NCBI GenBank assembly: GCA_015680685.1 | Contig: MNCI01001065.1 | Span: 1,500,482 to 1,564,481 of the forward strand | Origin: Gnetum montanum | Lineage: Eukaryota; Streptophyta; Gnetopsida; Gnetales; Gnetaceae | Direction of reading: 5' to 3' | DNA: 64,000 bases | Part shown: piece by piece, positions 35,670 to 47,879 of the stretch | Layout of the letters: every line of letters begins with the position of its first letter | Numbering within the stretch: the stretch's first letter is position 1 | Notes under the pieces: generated by a model | Databases searched by the model: none | Told to the model about the DNA's origin: nothing | The model's input: the letters and a program-made list of their open reading frames with translations, nothing else | Made by a program: the position numbers and the translations under genes

Positions 35670-37235
35670 TGAAACACCATAGAAATTGTGAATCGGCCTC
35701 AGGCGAAGATTCACGATTCAGGCGAAGGTTCGAGACAAAAATTCAGAAAATAGAACAAGGCAGAGAGGCGCACAGCATCGAGTCTCCAAGTTTCCTGCAA
35801 ACTTGGACCTTACTATGCTTTCTTTCTTTACGCTACATTATGCAACATAGCGTAGTGTCGCTCAACGTAACTTTGTTTAACATAGCCCGATAGTAGAAAG
35901 TAACTTACTTCGGCAATTTTGACGAAGTTTAAAGTTTAAGACTTGTCACATATTCTGCTAAGTCTTTTCTTCAAGACTGAGTTTACACTCCGTTACGCAT
36001 AGCAGCGTAACAAGCTTCAAGAAAAGCAAGGTCAGAGTCAAAAAAAGTGCAGCAGATTGAGTTCTTCCTTTTTTCAGATTGATCGATTTACGCTCATTAC
36101 GCTACACAGCAGAGGCAAGCGTAAACTTATTGTGAAGTTGACCATCTTATGCTCTATTACGCTTTGCGGCGTAAATGAGCGTAAAACAACTTGAATCAAC
36201 TATTTTCATTTTTTATTATGCTCTGCCGTGCGACGTAGCGCGAACAAGCGTAATCCAACTCACCAGACACGCACCTATTATCCATACGCACAATATGTTG
36301 ATGAGCATATTGTGCGTAATCATGGAGCAGCTTTAGCAGAAGTGGTCGATAGTGTACTTAGCCTCCCTTCCCAAAAACATGATGCGACATAACCAATTTC
36401 AACATAAAGTTTACCAAGTCAATGGTATTTTGAAGGTTCGAGACATGTGTCATCAAGGTCGTGCCTTCTCCACATGTTGTCGAACTTATAAATACTCCAG
36501 TTGATGAAGAAACAAAAAGAAAGAGGGCATCTTCAACTTTTGGCAGCATCATCTTCTAGCGGAGATAGAGGACATTTTTCTTGAGCATTGCAGCAGGAAC
36601 AATCAGTCCTTTGGCGAAAATACAGCTCTCTCCATTGGCGATCATTAGTAGTTTTGAGCAGAGACTACCCAAGGCAAAAGGAGCAGATCAAAGATCAAGA
36701 GATCATCTGGTGTGGTTTGCAAGGTTTATTGATCAGAAATAGTTGATCGATAGACGTCAGAGCTTGACATTCCTTGCATCCCATCTCTGGCTCACGAGGT
36801 AGATCGAACTCCATTCTGTACTCCTTGTTGAATAGTTTTCTTGTTATTTTGTGTATGCTTCGCACAAGATAAGTGGAGCCTTTCCATTGGAACTTTGTAT
36901 ACAACATACTCAGTTTTCAGGTCAAAGCGTAGATCTTGGGATTGCGCATTTTTCTTAAATCCGATTCTCCTTGTCGTGATAACATTGTCATTATTGCAAT
37001 TTATCTCCATCATTTTCTTCTCCTTTTTCAATCCATCGAATCAGATTGTTCCACAGAATATCTATAACATTCATCGATTTACTGATTGAGTAAATCCCTA
37101 TCTAATCAACAAGATCGTTCAGGGCACTGCGGATTCGTTTTCTCCAGCACGGTCCTCGCACAGATCTGTGGTTAAGACTGTGTACATGGATCTTCGTTTG
37201 GTATTTTCTAGCTACCGAAATTTTCTGTTGTTATA
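35670..37235 (+). repeat. 5' LTR of element C (1566 bp)
   Basis: TGAAACAC...GTTATA (last CA changed to TA), colinear with the 3' LTR. TATA box TATAAATA at 36487-36494. Many TACGCT/AGCGTA motifs and palindromes, for example TGCTCATC...ATGAGCATATTGTGCG near 36285-36320. By eye, differences from the other LTR are nearly all transitions. Confidence 0.95.
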
Positions 37236-37241
37236 GTTTTC

Positions 37242-37260
37242 TGGCACTAGAAGGAGGGCC
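37242..37260 (+). other. Primer binding site of element C
   Basis: TGGCACTAGAAGGAGGGCC, 6 bases after the LTR end; the same as in B. Confidence 0.85.
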
Positions 37261-37486
37261 TAGGCTCCGATTCGTATTTTTACGGGTAGCCCTGTAAGCA
37301 ATCTATACCCGCATCTCTAAAAATGTAAACATAATACCTCTAGGGAAGTTTACAAAAATCTTGTGGTGTAGATCGGTCACTGTAACGATTCCTTTGGAAT
37401 CCTACAGGGTAAAAAGCCTAATCGTGATCTTCTTTGTCCATCGCCTTTTAGATCTAGTCGCTTACCATCAATAATCTACCCGACCC
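37261..37486 (+). other. Untranslated leader of element C
   Basis: Non-coding stretch between primer site and gag start; much shorter than the repeat-filled leader of A. Confidence 0.6.
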
Positions 37487-39167
37487 ATGGATTTTGCATA
37501 CGCAACCACAGCTGCCATGATGACAACCGATTCGGGTGCCACATCTGTGAATCCCATTGCTGCCACCGAGCCAGCTTCTAGCATTATAGGACCTCAGGGA
37601 CCATCGTGCCATTCGTTGAGATTACAGGGCAAAGACCCTGTATTCACTGTCGTGACTCCTAAAGAATATAATTTCATCTGCGTCAACATCCACGCAAAGC
37701 TTGCTCTTAGCCGAGCTGAGATCGAAGCGAAACGAAAATTTGAGCTGGTCCATAGAGGGGGTTAAGATTTTACCTCCACCGCTTACGACATTATCCCCCT
37801 AACTAAGCATTATCATGAAATCCTGACCCAACTAGTTATGGCTAAGAGTCAGGCTACGCGATCCATGCTAGAATCACAAAATGAGGAAGAGGAGGAAGAT
37901 GAATTCACAGCCCAGTCTGAACATTCATATCATACTGTTAGTCCCCATACATACATAAACCCCCTGTTTCCTTTCACCAGGGAGGCCGTCCCCCTCTACT
38001 CAGTCACAACTACCCAAACCCACATTCATGTTGTCCCACTAGCCACTACGCAATCATCAGTCTTGCAAGTGCAAATGCCATCTCAGAATAACATAGGGGC
38101 AGCCTCATCACCATGCATAATTAACATTTTGTTGGTGGTACCTGCATCCACCACACCCTATTACATCCCCCAACTGCAACCTCATGCCATGCCTACAACT
38201 CGCCTGGTACAAAATCTGGTGCAAACATTTCCAGTGCAACTCTTTGCAAGGCAACAAATCACCACAACTACTCAATCATAGTAATCCATTTAACAACCCA
38301 CAGATAGTCAGTGGATCCTGCCCATCTCACATAATCAATCCACGTTATACAGTGCACAACCCTTAGCCGCACCCACCACGCATGTCCCACAATACCCTTA
38401 CAATCTTCCTACACACCCGGAGACAGCCAATCCCTCTGCTCAGCCTGGTGGATGGTGGTTTCCATAGGTAGCTTCATCTACGAGGATAGTCCCTGCTGCA
38501 CCACCTATCAGCCAAGCCATCGCTACATTCCCATTTCCTGGCACAGCTCTTCCTGTCCAATCCCCGGCTCCTCCTGCGCAGACTTCTTCATCACCAAGTC
38601 TAGACCAAGCCTTCTTACTTATTCAAACCCTTACTGAGGAAGTCAAACGCCTTAAAGCTGCTAGTTCTGATACCATATAGATCATGGATTTCTATCAGGA
38701 TGATCCCATCAGTCCAACAGTTCCTATGCTGTCATTGCCCCCAGGGATGTCTCTACCTCATTTCACCAAATATAATGGGGAAGGTGATCCCAACGCCCAC
38801 CTGGTCACCTTTAGGTCTGAATCCTTGTTGTTACAACAGTGGCCACATACTATTATACGTTTCTTTGCAATGTCTCTGGCAAGCAAGGCTTTTGACTGGT
38901 ATCGAGCCCTCCCTCGTTCTTCTATCTCAACCTTGGAAGAACTTCTGACACAATTTGTGACTCGTTTTAAGTACAATTTAAAACCGGAGGTCACATTAGA
39001 TCAACTCATGGGGGTGAAACAAGACCCACTCGAGCTGGTCCAAAAGTTTATACAACGATGGAGCACCACTCTGAATGAAATCCGTGAGCCTATCACGGAA
39101 GCCCACTTACTGGCTATCTTCAAAGGAGCAGTTAACGACTTCAACAAGTCTAAGTTGTATTACCTTG
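37487..39167 (+). pseudogene. gag: Element C gag, first part
   Basis: Starts at ATG 37487. N-terminal part with LRLQGKDP and EYNFICVNIHAKLALSRAEIEAKRKFEL aligns with A and B; stop at 37763-37765. An acidic EEEEEDEF stretch and a Pro/Gln/Thr-rich linker follow (37838-38640). Then DFYQDDPISPTVP and the Retrotrans_gag core with MSLASKAFDWYRALPRSS, FVTRFKYNLKPEVTLDQL and FIQRWSTTLNEI (38684-39160). Insertion E interrupts it after SKLYYL. Structural protein of the particle. Confidence 0.88.
39163..39167. repeat. Left target site duplication of insertion E (ccttg)
   Basis: ccttg at 39163-39167 and again at 41887-41891; gag similarity continues across when E and one copy are removed. Confidence 0.88.
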
Positions 39168-41886
39168 TGTTGGCGACCATTTGGGATGCGACCGCCAACG
39201 AGTGTCCTCAAACAGGATTTAGATGCCTGTTGGTCTCTGGTAACACCAAGGCCCAGATACCTCCAAATAAACTCAGTAGTTAATGTGAGTATGTGTGTGT
39301 GCTGTTGTGGTGTGCGGTTGTGAGAAATGTAACGATTTCATTGCGTGTAAACTACAAATGACTTACTTTAAAGAGATTTAGCCAACTTTGCCCAGTACTG
39401 TGAGTTGTTGAAAATTTCCTATTTTGTTCAACTGCCTAGTCTATGCGGTCATTATAATACCTACTTGTAACAAATAAAATTTTGCAAAAACATTTGAGCA
39501 CAACTCCGCAATCTACTCCTAATTTTCCCCAGAGAAAGAGATAGTTCCACAAGAAAACTAGAAATAGAGCAAGATTCGATGGAAATAAGNNNNNNNNNNN
39601 NNNNNNNNNNNNNNNNNNNNNNNNNNNNNNNNNNNNNNNNNNNNNNNNNNNNNNNNNNNNNNNNNNNNNNNNNNNNNNNNNNNNNNNNNNNNNNNNNNNN
39701 NNNNNNNNNNNNNNNNNNNNNNNNNNNNNNNNNNNNNNNNNNNNNNNNNNNNNNNNNNNNNNNNNNNNNNNNNNNNNNNNNNNNNNNNNNNNNNNNNNNN
39801 NNNNNNNNNNNNNNNNNNNNNNNNNNNNNNNNNNNNNNNNNNNNNNNNNNNNNNNNNNNNNNNNNNNNNNNNNNNNNNNNNNNNNNNNNNNNNNNNNNNN
39901 NNNNNNNNNNNNNNNNNNNNNNNNNNNNNNNNNNNNNNNNNNNNNNNNNNNNNNNNNNNNNNNNNNNNNNNNNNNNNNNNNNNNNNNNNNNNNNNNNNNN
40001 NNNNNNNNNNNNNNNNNNNNNNNNNNNNNNNNNNNNNNNNNNNNNNNNNNNNNNNNNNNNNNNNNNNNNNNNNNNNNNNNNNNNNNNNNNNNNNNNNNNN
40101 NNNNNNNNNNNNNNNNNNNNNNNNNNNNNNNNNNNNNNNNNNNNNNNNNNNNNNNNNNNNNNNNNNNNNNNNNNNNNNNNNNNNNNNNNNNNNNNNNNNN
40201 NNNNNNNNNNNNNNNNNNNNNNNNNNNNNNNNNNNNNNNNNNNNNNNNNNNNNNNNNNNNNNNNNNNNNNNNNNNNNNNNNNNNNNNNNNNNNNNNNNNN
40301 NNNNNNNNNNNNNNNNNNNNNNNNNNNNNNNNNNNNNNNNNNNNNNNNNNNNNNNNNNNNNNCCCAACAAGCTAGGAGAAAGTTATGTAGTTAGGGAGTT
40401 AGGAAGTTATGCATAAAATTAGGAGAATTTTATGCTAACATTAATGTAATGTGACATTAAATGTAATGGGATAATCAATATTGCAAAAAAAATTTTATGG
40501 GTAGTAACTTATATGTTTTAAAATAATTTTTCATGACTTGGGATAATTGAAGGCAAGTTTTTAAATCAAGGCTTCATACAATGGGTACTTCATATGATGG
40601 ATATATATATATTGTTGGTTAATTTATGCTCCATCTTAACCATATACTTTGAGTGGCAGAAGTAATCAAATAATTCTTGGTGAAAGCGGCAAATTTACAT
40701 CCTTAAACGATTCTTCTTGTCTTCCCTGTAAATTGCATAGAGGCTCAATCATAGTTCTAGGACAACAGTCTTTCTCTCATTTCTGCACAAAACCTGTAAG
40801 AACCGACACATGTTTGAATCAAGATTCAAAATGCAGCATCATCCAAAACCGTAGATTCGAACTGCCACTGCACAATAAGGCCCTACAAAATCATAACTGA
40901 TGATCACCGTGGGAGAAGGCTCTGCAACTACATCTAGCTCTGCGGTCGTGTGTTGGAGAAGAAGGGTTTTCTTGAAGAACGACGGGCTGAGCATACTGTC
41001 CCAAACAGAGTGTTTTGATTGCCAGAGATTTTTTGTTTTGCCCCCAATATTGGTTTAGGGCTTCCTACATTTCTTGTTTTTGTTTGTCTCCGCCATTGTC
41101 ATTGATTACAGGACCAGGGATGAATGTGTTGTAAATCTGCAGCCGCTGAAACCGCAGGAACTTTTAGAGCCGTTGCTGCCCACGCAACTGAAAATGCTAT
41201 GGCTTGCGACAAAAATAGAATCAGGGCCCGAACAAATTGGGACGTCTTTCTCCATGTATTGTATACAAAGGGTTTTGATTTTTTCTTTGTTGTTTAATCC
41301 CTACATTCTGCCTGAAACCCCTATTAAAATGGCTCATCGGTGGAAGAAGGACCTCCCACGCACTTCACGAACTTAGGTTTGGCGTCTGACGAGTCGGCAA
41401 CATAGCTCCGAATGGTACGTGGACGCAGTCCAGAACCAGCAAACCAAAGGAAACACCCCAATACTGTGGCATTCAGCTCCATTTTTTTTTCTGATTTCAT
41501 TTTTCCCAGCAGCGTTAACAATGGGTCTCGGATCATACGTGAATTCAAAACCAGTGGGACTCTTTTGCCGATTTTTGATAATCCACTACCCACGGTGTTG
41601 TTTATTTTGCTAATATTAATCAGGTAATATGCTTTTTTATGGTAAATAATCCTTCTCTTTTTTATTCCAACCTTCACTCAAGAAAATATCTTGGTACTTT
41701 AATTTACTTTCCAAGAAGGCTTAAATCATCAACATTATTTACCAAGCTTTCTTCTCCAAGAATACCCATTACTCACAATACTAAACTGCAAATTTACAAC
41801 CAGGGATTTTGCTCATATTTTGAACAAAATATTCCAACTGAACAAAATATTCCAACTACTCCATGTAATGGCCAAGTGTGCCAACA
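39168..41886. mobile_element. Insertion E: LTR-like TGTTGG...CCAACA element
   Basis: Begins TGTTGGC and ends GCCAACA (7-base terminal inverted repeat) with a perfect 5-bp duplication, all typical of an LTR. In 2.7 kb (773 unknown) I find no internal second LTR start and no gag or pol motif, so a solo LTR of another family, perhaps Ty1/copia, is most likely. A 17-base TGAACAAAATATTCCAA repeat occurs twice near 41820-41855. A non-autonomous element is the alternative. Confidence 0.7.
39590..40362. other. Assembly gap (773 N)
   Basis: Unknown bases inside insertion E; any open frame crossing it is meaningless. Confidence 1.
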
Positions 41887-41891
41887 CCTTG

Positions 41892-42972
41892 CCCCTAGCA
41901 CCCTGAGTCAGGCTTTTGCCCAAACTAAGAGCATCCAGGATGCTGCAGAGGCTAGCAAAGACCCGACGTATGTAGCCTATAAAAATGCTAACAATAAGGG
42001 TAAGGACAAAGGTAAAGCAACAATAACGATGGTAGCTGCACTAGCTGAAGGCACTAAAAACAAGAACAAGAAGGCACCCGCAGCGTCCCCTGAGACTACA
42101 GCTAGCGCAACTAGCACCAGCCAGGACACACCTGCCCTCGAAAAGCCCCCCAGCCAAAGCCAAACTTTGAGCGTAAAGATCACTCAAAGTATACAACTCG
42201 GCCTGTAAAACATTCAGAACTATTGAAATAACTGTTAGGGGCAGGATACATTCAGAATAAGAAGGTATCCGAAGAAGCTTTCCAGTGTCACAGGCATCAT
42301 TGTGAATTGCAAAAGAATCCTTCTTTAGCCTTACCTAACGAACCACCAGTGCCGAGGTCTTTTAGGCTAGACCGTTTTTGTGACTACCACCAGTTGTGTG
42401 GTCATGACACCGATTACTGCTAGGCATTGAAAGACGACACTCAACGCATGATTGACGATGGTTCCCTGAAACTAGATGGCAGTAGTCCAACCCATCCCGA
42501 AAACCAAGCGTTGCATGTGTACAAGGACCCGTTAAATGCAAATAACGCACCGTACACAATCAACGTGATAAGTACAGATGGTGAAGGAAAGGTACTACCT
42601 AAATAGCCCTTCATTTTATGCGTACCTACTACTTCATCCCAGGGGACAAGCTCTTCACCAGCAGCTAGTGATGTCCCAAGGCCATCCTTTGTTATCCGGG
42701 CATCCTCTCCAAATTTAACTCAGCCTCGTGCTAATAGTAAAGCCATAGCCATGTCCGCACCTACCCCTAGGGCACCTTTTATCCTTAGGGTACCAAAACC
42801 ACCAGCTACTCCTTTTACGCAGGGGAAAGCTTCTAGCCATCACCATCAATTGCCACCAAATAACAAAAGAGAAGGAGATGCATCAGTCAATGCCGCCAAA
42901 AACCATATTACGCTAGACTTCCCTAAGCCTAGGCCCTTGGCCTCTATCCCTGCGCCTATGCCTTCTAGGTAG
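41892..42972 (+). pseudogene. gag: Element C gag, second part
   Basis: Resumes with LSQAFAQTKSIQDAAEASKD and a Lys-rich NKGKDKGKA spacer, as in A and B. Near 42360-42420 the CDYHQLCGHDTDYC knuckle is complete, followed by ALKDDTQRMIDDG and YKDPLNANN. Three PFILRVP-like repeats remain (about 42610, 42690, 42775) against seven in A. Stops at 42208 and 42422 are in-frame replacements. Confidence 0.82.
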
Positions 42973-42999
42973 GATAAGGGCATAGAAACACAATCACCT

Positions 43000-44003
43000 C
43001 CCCTCAGCAGGAAGAAACACAACCCTCCAATTGATGCTATTCCGCCTCGAGAGATCCGTCTCTTAGGGCGAATGGAAGAAGATAGAGGGGATAAACAACC
43101 CAGCCGAGAGAGGGACCTCCTCGACGCATTTACGCAGGTCAAGCAGGCTCTAAAATAGAAGAACACAACGTTGATCCTCTATGATCTGCTTATGACATCC
43201 CAAAAACACTATGAGGCTATGGTTCGTATGCTGACATCCATACCAGTGGATGAAAGCTTACCAGCAGAAGAGGAAGCGATACATGCTATCATGCTTCCTC
43301 TCGCCGCTGAGCAACCTAAACCAACCCCTTTGACCTTTCATGATAAATCCATCAAAGATGATCCAGAGAAAATTCAAGTAACGATAGAACCCATGTTTAT
43401 CACCATCCATGTTGGTCAATATCGGATCCGGAGGGTGCACATTGACGATGGCACGGCAACGAACGTCATCCATTATCCTATAGTTGATAAGTTGGGCCTG
43501 GTCAACCAGATCAGTCGTACAATGACATCATGCCTAAAGTCATTCAACGGGGCATGGGTGCAAGTCAAGGGGATGGTTTGTATCAAAGTTTTGGCAGGGG
43601 ATCAATTCCCAACAGATGCCACATTTCTCGTTGTCGAGGAGATGCCTCGTTTCAACCTGATCCTGGGGAGGTCCTAGCTAGCCCAATTGAGGGTAGTTTC
43701 ATCACCAATACAACAAGAGATTCACCTCCCTTACGTAGGGGGAGAAGTTGTAATACAGGGTGATGAAATAACTCCTAGGAATGTCAACAACATAGAGGAG
43801 GAATGAGGTTCAAAGATCGAGATGCCCGAGAACCAAACTCACATCCGAACCCCCGAACAAACCGAAACGAATGATGAAATCCTAGCCTAGGCCGACCTAC
43901 CATTTCAGGAAGATGGTATGGAAGAGTCAGATTACAAATCTCCCTGCCCTTATGCATCACTGAACGTAAAGGCCATCAAGAAACAATTGCGAATTAATGA
44001 TTG
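43000..44003 (+). pseudogene. pro: Element C aspartic protease
   Basis: REIRLLGRMEE, LLDAFTQVKQAL, then LYDLLMTSQKHYEAMVRMLTSIPV (43171 on), active site VHIDDGTATNVIHYPI (about 43436-43480), DATFLVVEEMPRFNLILGR (43612-43674), and the tail ending KKQLRIND. TAG replaces Gln at 43156-43158, and Trp in the GRPW and WADLPF positions (43675-43677, about 43888). Retropepsin; it would process Gag-Pol. Confidence 0.85.
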
Positions 44004-44225
44004 ATCTAAGTGGAATTTACGCGCATCATCATACTTCCAATAGTTTTCCACTTACACTTATCAGGTTCGATTGACAGTTTTCCTTAATATACATACATAT
44101 ATTTACGCTTTCTATCCATTACGCTATTTACATTCCTCATTTTACACTATTTACGCTCCTTGACTGTTATTAGTCACATTAGCATAGTTACGCAGATATC
44201 TACATTTTTATTAATTACACTTCTA
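44004..44225. other. AT-rich spacer after element C protease
   Basis: Short TTTACGC/ATTACGCT phrases occur (44095-44200), echoing the LTR motifs. No frame. Confidence 0.4.
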
Positions 44226-44227
44226 GA

Positions 44228-44350
44228 CTTACACAAATGGCCCGCAATGGCCTAGAACTAGTGACGGCCCACAATGGCCTAAAACTAGTGACAGCCCGCA
44301 ACGGCCTAAAACTAGTGATGGCCCGCGATGGCCTTAAACTAGCAATTCCG
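44228..44350 (+). repeat. Linker direct repeats after protease (element C)
   Basis: Four tandem copies, about 30 bases each, of GGCCNNNNATGGCCTAAAACTAGTGA. They match the reverse complement of the A and B arrays, as expected for opposite element orientation. Confidence 0.85.
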
Positions 44351-44522
44351 TCCCACAACAACGCAACCCATCCAAAACCTTTAACAACTCTTTTTATGCT
44401 TTGCATAAATAAAGATATAAAAAATGACATTTAAAAGCATATAGAAAATCTTATGAATAGTCTTGCCAACACTTGTATTTCCATTGTCCAAATGCATAAA
44501 TAAAATCGTGCATAAACCATAA

Positions 44523-47500
44523 TTACACATTCCCCCTAGTACCACTGTCACCCGTATCCCTTAGGTCAGCCTCTAAGCCTAAGCAATCATCCTCAAGTAG
44601 GCCATCCCTTCTAGAAGATATTCCTTCATGAGGAATATCATCTTCACGGGGTCCTTGCTCTAACGCTGGATCCTCAAGAGGACGGTATGCGTCATTACGC
44701 TCTTCTTCCTGTACTTGCTCACCAACCTGTTTGCCTTCTTCATCCACTCCTTGTACCTATACATAGTAAATACATAAGGAAAAGCCGTAATAGGATAAAT
44801 TAGAAAATTTAAAGTCAATAACACCCAAACTTACTCGCGATGGTCCTACTTCCGCAGTAACGGGGAGCTGATCTAAGCTGACCCATAGGCACTGCATAAT
44901 TTCATCTTCAGTCAATTCAGACCATACGCCATTCCCCAGATCAGTTCCAGCCTTCACCTTCCCTTTCTCCACACTAGTCCATCGGGGTGGTTTAGGGAAG
45001 AAAGTAGGGACTGTAGTCTCACCCCCAGGAAGAGAAATCTCTCTTTCTGGGAACACACTTACTGTCACCTACTCTTGGAACTTCTCGAAGGCTTTGGATG
45101 CGCCAATGACATCAAGGAATACCCGCAAGGATTAAGCTTTGATGAAAGAGTCTCTATAATGCTGACAATAAGCGAGACTTTCTCGCTTATACAGATGCTT
45201 GTGATCTTTCTCCTTCTGCCCCCACTCTTGCACACTTGCACAAAACTCCTTCCAGTCTTAGCTTTTTTGGGCCAACAGCTCTATTTTCATCCTCTGCTCC
45301 ACCAACTCCCGACTAGTTTGCACGTTGTTTCTGACCACGGTCCAATAGCGAGCGTAGTCAATAACAGTCGTACGCCAATCTTCTTCACCCATTCCCCGTG
45401 CCTGTAGGAATTCACACCGCAATCTTAGGTCTCCGACCTCTTTGGTCAGAGACACCCTTTCCTTCTCTGACCTCTACAGTCTCTTCCAGAGGTCTTCATT
45501 GACACTCCGACTCTCCTACAAGGAGCACGTCGAGTGTAACACACATTTATGCATCTCCTCATAAATGTTGCGTGGCACGACCACCCCTTCTAATGAAGGC
45601 TCCACTATGTCCAAGTTAATGGGCTCCGTAGGGTCCCATCGAAGGCGAGCTCCTGATAACAAACATTATCAAGAGTAAATAAAATGTTACAACTGTATAA
45701 TAAAATAAGTGTACAGTAGCAGTAACATACTAGCCCCAGGATCGACGCGCTCGAGGCGCTCGATCATATCGCTGACAACGCCTTCAATGAAGGCAAACTT
45801 GTCAAGAAATTCTCCCCATGCTCTGCTTACAACGGCGGACGTGGATGCATCTGGTTCATCTGTAGCGTAATTAAGTCAAATTTTCTATACTTATTAATAG
45901 AATTCCTACAAAATTCTTAATACACTGACCTCTGCCTGATGTAGTAGGGGGTGCATCAATATTTTCCACCTCCTCTCTCTCTTCATGCACAAAGGTCTAT
46001 GCATCATTTATTCTAACAGCCAGGCCTCCTCTTCCAAAACTGGGGCCCCTTCTCCATGCCGTAATACCATTGTCCCTATTTCAAGGGTCAATCTCTCCAT
46101 ATCTCTCGCTGTTCATGTCACATAACACATCTAAGCAATTCAGAATACCTTGAATAAAGTTGCGTAATACAATAATTGAAATAACTTTCACTATGTCTTT
46201 ATGCTTACCAGGCAGAGGTTTACTCCGTTGAACTCTAACATGCATAGTTCCTTTCAGCACCGGTGTAAGTGGGAATCACCCCTCCTACACTTTCAACACC
46301 CCGCACTCGAGGCGCCACCAAATCCCTTGTCATTATAGACTGAGATTCCCCAATTCCCTTTGGAGGATCCTATCCTTGAGTAGTGCCAAAAATATGGGAA
46401 ATCCAAGGTTTGGATAGATGGTCTCGGTCTTGCTGCACCCAGACCCCATTCCTTTGGACAACCAAAAATTCGGCAAAACGCCGGAGGCAAGCTATGAAGA
46501 AGGCGAAGTGCACATTGAAACGAGACTGAAGATTTTGGCGGAGCCTGATCATTTCAATGCGTAACCCCTTAGCGAAATAGCTTGCCTAGTCAAACTGGGT
46601 TCCTTCCTCCATAACCTTCCACATGATACGGGTCTGTTCTATGGTAAAGAACCTTCCCTGTGAGAGTGTTTTGGGGAAAGCCTGGGCTCGGAAAAGGGGA
46701 TAAATAGTCTTTGTAATTTTTTGTTTGATTTTTTTGCAAGGGATCCCCTTGGGTTCCTTCTTGGTCCCTAGCCACTCCTCCAGCTCTTCCTAACATTTGA
46801 CACTCCTCCTCACCTTTTCCTCTATGGGAAGACCATCAGAGGGGATGCCGAGGTGGTCAGCAAACAGCTGAGCATCGATATCAAAATTTACATGCACGTG
46901 ATGCACGCGCGTGCAAAAATGCTCAGTCCTCTCGCTAAAGGAGTTGATCAGGGTTAACATTTCACTGGTAGGGACATCAGGAGTTATGGCTAGAAATAAA
47001 TGCATTAGCCTTGCTTCCCGCAGCTTGGTGACCAACACAATTGGAGCCGCCGTGTGGCCGAGCCAGCGTTGTGCATCCTTAATGTCACCATAGTGAAAAA
47101 GGAGGGTATTCGCCTCGTGGTCGGAAATTGTAGTGGTAATCTCCCGAGATTCCCTAACTGAACAATGCAAGACACATGTCTAAGTAGCAAAAATACTATT
47201 ACGCTACATTTCAAAAACAGACCAAAAAACAATATAATATCTTGTAAATAACAGTAGCAACAAAACCTTACTAGGGCCAAATGGCAAAGGAAATGGAGGA
47301 AGTTTCCTCTGCACATCCGTGACGGTAAGGGGCCGGTCCAAAGTCCATTCTTCATGTAACCACCTGAGATTCTGAAAATTCTTGAAAGAATCAGCATAAC
47401 AGGTGGGATACTCATGGATGTTAAAGGACATTTGCCCCATTACACCGACGCGTACGTTGCTGGTAGAGGTAAACTCCTTTATCGTTGTTTCGGTCCAAGT

Positions 47501-47875
47501 CAATGTATCACCATTGCCTACTAATCCTTTTTCGTTAATGAGAAACCTATATCATATGACACAATATTATCTTATGCTTTACAAAATTCAGACATTCGAA
47601 ACATAGTGACAATACTGCCCACAAAACAACTTACCCGCCTGAATAATACACCATGCTTGGTGGGTTCTGAAAGTAAGTCGAGACACGACGGGCCACGAAA
47701 AAAGTGTTGTACACATGGTAACAGCTAAACCTGGCCATTTCCCAGATCCAACTTAAGTGCCTCAACCCTCTGGCGCTAAGTTCGCGATCTTGGGGACGAC
47801 CAGTATCGATCGCCCCGTCTGTCAAGAAAGCCAGGATTCCCTACGTAGAACCCACTAAAAGGTGCTCCAAAATAG
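44523..47875 (-). pseudogene. Antisense gene of element C (core, coiled coil, acidic tail; introns)
   Basis: Best copy of the opposite-strand gene. First supported exon 47635 to about 47870 (YHVYNTFFVARRVSTYFQ), donor GTAAGTTG, intron 47547-47634. Second exon 47272-47546 ends LPPFPLPFGPS, intron to about 47157. The core exon includes MHLFLAITPDVPTSEML, HVHVNFDIDAQLFADHLGIP, LEEWLGTKKEPKGIP, IYPLFRAQAFPKTLSQG and FACLRRFAEFLVVQ-like motifs (46370-47157). A coiled-coil-like part with WRTTVIDYARYWTVV lies at 45060-45480. The last intron is 44757-44834, then an acidic tail ending at TAA 44523-44525. Four stops or frame changes were noted. Between protease and RT; product unknown, possibly a nucleic-acid-binding or anti-silencing factor. 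Confidence 0.78.
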
Positions 47876-47879
47876 TGCC

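Noticed and set aside
39558-40394. Open frames of about 270 codons on both strands
   Set aside because: They consist of unknown bases of the assembly gap.
40649-41677. Small frames in insertion E as host exons
   Set aside because: No recognisable domain or consistent splice pattern; they lie within a mobile insertion.
44215-44430. Frame with repeated SFRPLRAV units
   Set aside because: Translation of the four-copy linker repeat, opposite to any supported gene.
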